Positions 62,174-64,000 of a stretch of DNA of 64,000 bases are shown here, in pieces; the first letter of the stretch is position 1; each line of letters starts with the position of its first letter. Source of the stretch: Alkalibacterium sp. (GTDB taxonomy: Bacteria > Bacillota > Bacilli > Lactobacillales > Carnobacteriaceae_A). The notes below the pieces were generated by a model. It saw only the letters and a list, made by a program, of their open reading frames with translations. It was not told where the DNA came from and searched no databases. The DNA lies in contig JAFIFE010000006.1 in NCBI GenBank assembly GCA_020832185.1, positions 186,001 through 250,000 of the forward strand. Reading direction: 5' to 3'. Both the position numbers and the translations under genes were made by a program.

Positions 62174-63217
62174 ATGACACATGTGGATGATCATTCTCCT
62201 TTAAAGGATAAGGTATTTAAACGGTCTTTATTCCTGTTTTTATTCTTACTCTTTCTGCTGGCCGTGCTGATTTTGATCAGTCTCGGGTCAGGTCACTTGT
62301 CTCTGACACCAGCAGACATCTGGCTCACATTAACAGGGTCAGGGACTGGCGCTCAGGAACTGCTTTTATATCAGTTCAGACTGCCGCGCATTATTTTGGC
62401 TGTCTTAGTCGGCATTGGAATGGCCTCCGCGGGTGCAATCTTTCAAGGGGTCACTCAAAATGGATTAGCGGACCCGGGCATTATCGGAATCCATTCAGGC
62501 TCTGGATTTTTTGTCGTGCTGTTTCTGTATTTAGTGTCATTAAGTCAGGATCAGCCCCCTGTCTGGGCAAACATCGGGTTGCCGTTTGTTGCCTTTGCTG
62601 GAGGGACTACAGCTGCCCTACTTATTTATGTTCTTGCTTGGAAAGAGGGCATCACTCCTGTTCGGCTGGTATTAGTTGGGATAGGCATCAATGCTGGATT
62701 CTCAGCTGCTTTGCTCCTGATTCAACTCAGAATGAGTGAAAGTGATTTTAACCGGGCGATCATCTGGCTGTCCGGTTCCATATGGAATGCATCGTGGGCA
62801 ACTGTCCTGCGACTGATTCCATGGATCCTTATTTTTTTACCTCTGGCTCTATATAAAGCCAGAATACTATCAGTCATGCAGCTGGGAGAAGAAATGGCTG
62901 TAGGACTTGGAACAGCTGTTGAAAAAGAACGGGTCAAATTACTGATTATCGCAGTCGCGCTCTCAGCCGCAAGTGTCTCAGTGGCAGGAGGGATTGCCTT
63001 TGTCGGATTGGTGGCCCCGCATTTAGCTCGTCGGTTAGTTGGGGGGAAATTTCAGCGGATGATTCCAGTTTCAGCCATGATCGGTGCGATACTGATCGTT
63101 TTATCAGATAGCATCGCACGAACGGTTCTTGCACCTTCAGAAATACCCGTTGGCCTGATCGTTTCGGTGATCGGCGCCCCTTACTTTATTTACTTATTAA
63201 TCACAATCAAAGAATAA
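62174..63217 (+). CDS. Iron-siderophore ABC permease (FecCD family), second subunit
   Basis: A 347-residue FecCD permease: FRLPRIILAVLVGIGMASAGAIF near residue 69, QNGLADPGIIGIHSGSG near 95, QLGEEMAVGLG near 237 as coupling loop, and GGIAFVGLVAPHLARRLVG near 272. It starts 3 bp after the first permease stop, with GGGAGAGGG as ribosome site. The paralogous pair is the FhuB/FhuG-like arrangement of Gram-positive siderophore importers. Confidence 0.93.
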   Translation: MTHVDDHSPLKDKVFKRSLFLFLFLLFLLAVLILISLGSGHLSLTPADIWLTLTGSGTGAQELLLYQFRLPRIILAVLVGIGMASAGAIFQGVTQNGLADPGIIGIHSGSGFFVVLFLYLVSLSQDQPPVWANIGLPFVAFAGGTTAALLIYVLAWKEGITPVRLVLVGIGINAGFSAALLLIQLRMSESDFNRAIIWLSGSIWNASWATVLRLIPWILIFLPLALYKARILSVMQLGEEMAVGLGTAVEKERVKLLIIAVALSAASVSVAGGIAFVGLVAPHLARRLVGGKFQRMIPVSAMIGAILIVLSDSIARTVLAPSEIPVGLIVSVIGAPYFIYLLITIKE

Positions 63218-63230
63218 TGGAGGAAAAATG

Positions 63231-64000
63231 ATGAAAAAACTAGTATTAAGTACCTTGTCACTAACGCTTTTTTTAGCAGCGTGTAATGGAAACGAAGAAG
63301 AAACGGTTAACGAGCCTGCAGATGAGGGTGTTGAAGAAGGAGTTACAGAAGAAGATGGGGAGGAGACTGCTGAAACAGAAAGCCGTGTCTTAACGGATGG
63401 GTTAGGAAATGACGTTGAGATTCCTGAAAACCCTGAGGCGATCATTGCATCTTATCTTGAGGATTATTTACTGGCACTGGACGTTATTCCAGCTGCACAG
63501 TGGTCAATCAGTGACGGAGAAGGCGTTCAATTTTATCTTCAGGATGAATTAAGCGATGTGCCAACGATTCCTTACGACCTCCCCTATGAAGCTGTTATGG
63601 AATTCGAACCGGATTTCATCATGATTCGTGACCAGCTGGAACAGGACATGGTCGATCAGTATAACCTGATTGCACCGACGTATGTTTTAAATGCAAGCCC
63701 GACAGACTGGCGCGAAACGATGCGAGAAATTGGAACGGTTCTCGATCATGAAGAAGCCGCAGAAACAGTTATAGACGAATATGATACGCGTGCTGAAGAA
63801 ACAGCATCGCTCGTGGAAGAACAAGCGGATGGCGAATCAGCAGCAGCTATCTGGATGATCGATACTAGCTTATTCGTTGTTCACCCTGAACGTTCAAGCG
63901 GAGCTGTATTATATGGAGATGCCGGGTTTGAGATTCCTAGTGTCGTGGATCAGCTGTCAGATGATGCTGACTGGGCAGCCGTGTCTTTAGAAGAATTAGC
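63231..64000 (+). CDS. Iron-siderophore ABC transporter substrate-binding lipoprotein, 3' truncated by window
   Basis: Open to the right edge; 256 codons visible. Signal peptide with lipobox LAAC (Cys near residue 18) is followed by a highly acidic linker (residues about 21-50) and a periplasmic-binding-protein type III domain: RVLTDGLGNDVEIPENPEAI near 54, the helical-backbone segment EFEPDFIMIRDQLEQ near 125, and AIWMIDTSLFVVHPERSSG near 205. This is the FhuD/FepB-like receptor for ferric siderophore. GGAGG is better spaced for the ATG at 63231 than for the adjacent one at 63228. Confidence 0.9.
   Translation, partial: MKKLVLSTLSLTLFLAACNGNEEETVNEPADEGVEEGVTEEDGEETAETESRVLTDGLGNDVEIPENPEAIIASYLEDYLLALDVIPAAQWSISDGEGVQFYLQDELSDVPTIPYDLPYEAVMEFEPDFIMIRDQLEQDMVDQYNLIAPTYVLNASPTDWRETMREIGTVLDHEEAAETVIDEYDTRAEETASLVEEQADGESAAAIWMIDTSLFVVHPERSSGAVLYGDAGFEIPSVVDQLSDDADWAAVSLEEL

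Overview
The window looks like chromosome of a low-GC Gram-positive bacterium of the Lactobacillales, most plausibly a Carnobacteriaceae-type marine or alkaliphilic genus such as Alkalibacterium or Marinilactibacillus. That placement is inference from strong AGGAGG ribosome sites, lipobox lipoproteins, Firmicute-type Fbp, UvrC, Pta, PdxK and Ppk/Ppx, a PTS-dependent DhaKLM, very acidic proteins and a TRAP transporter. I saw no rRNA, tRNA, CRISPR array, insertion sequence or prophage. Gene order is compact and most convergent pairs share a hairpin terminator.

Layout. 1-3.9 kb: a DtxR-type regulator (5' part only) divergent from a mntABCD-like metal ABC operon. 4-8.8 kb: a LacI-family regulator and a ppx-ppk polyphosphate operon. 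9-24 kb: mostly housekeeping genes: a secreted coiled-coil/3D-domain protein, an AAC(3)-type acetyltransferase, an ECF S-component with a DUF4430 protein, an aldo-keto reductase, uvrC, pdxK with a YvrJ microprotein, a cysteine-free sirtuin, a CoA-type NUDIX hydrolase, ung, pta and upp. 24.2-34.6 kb: a PucR regulator followed by two related permeases flanking a biuret-hydrolase-like cysteine hydrolase, then DUF2877, FdrA, DUF1116 and carbamate kinase. The last four match the E. coli oxamic transcarbamylase (AllFGH) plus carbamate kinase set, so the locus probably turns an imported ureido compound into carbamoyl phosphate and then ATP. 34.8-42.8 kb: glycerol and dihydroxyacetone use (glpK-glpD-glpF and dhaKLM), with a striking 52-bp palindromic tandem repeat array after glpF. 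43-46 kb: a flavodoxin-fold oxidoreductase and a DUF2207 membrane protein. 45.9-57.4 kb: a hexuronate regulon (GntR regulator, uxaC-uxuA-SDR, class III fbp, kdgA-kdgK and a DctPQM-type TRAP transporter). 57.6-59.9 kb: a GH65 phosphorylase. 60 kb to the end: an iron-siderophore operon (ferredoxin-NADP reductase-like flavoprotein, two FecCD permeases and a lipoprotein cut by the window end).

Regulation read from the DNA. A shared operator (core CTAATATACTAG) lies on the promoters of uxaC, kdgA and the TRAP operon, with a weaker copy at the GntR gene itself. A near-consensus Fur box sits between promoter and start codon of the iron operon. A TTTTTAG-N6-CTAAAAA palindrome overlaps the mnt promoter. 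WalR-type boxes lie between ppx and the 3D-domain gene. All coordinates and motifs were read by eye. Family assignments come from remembered family signatures, not from database searches.
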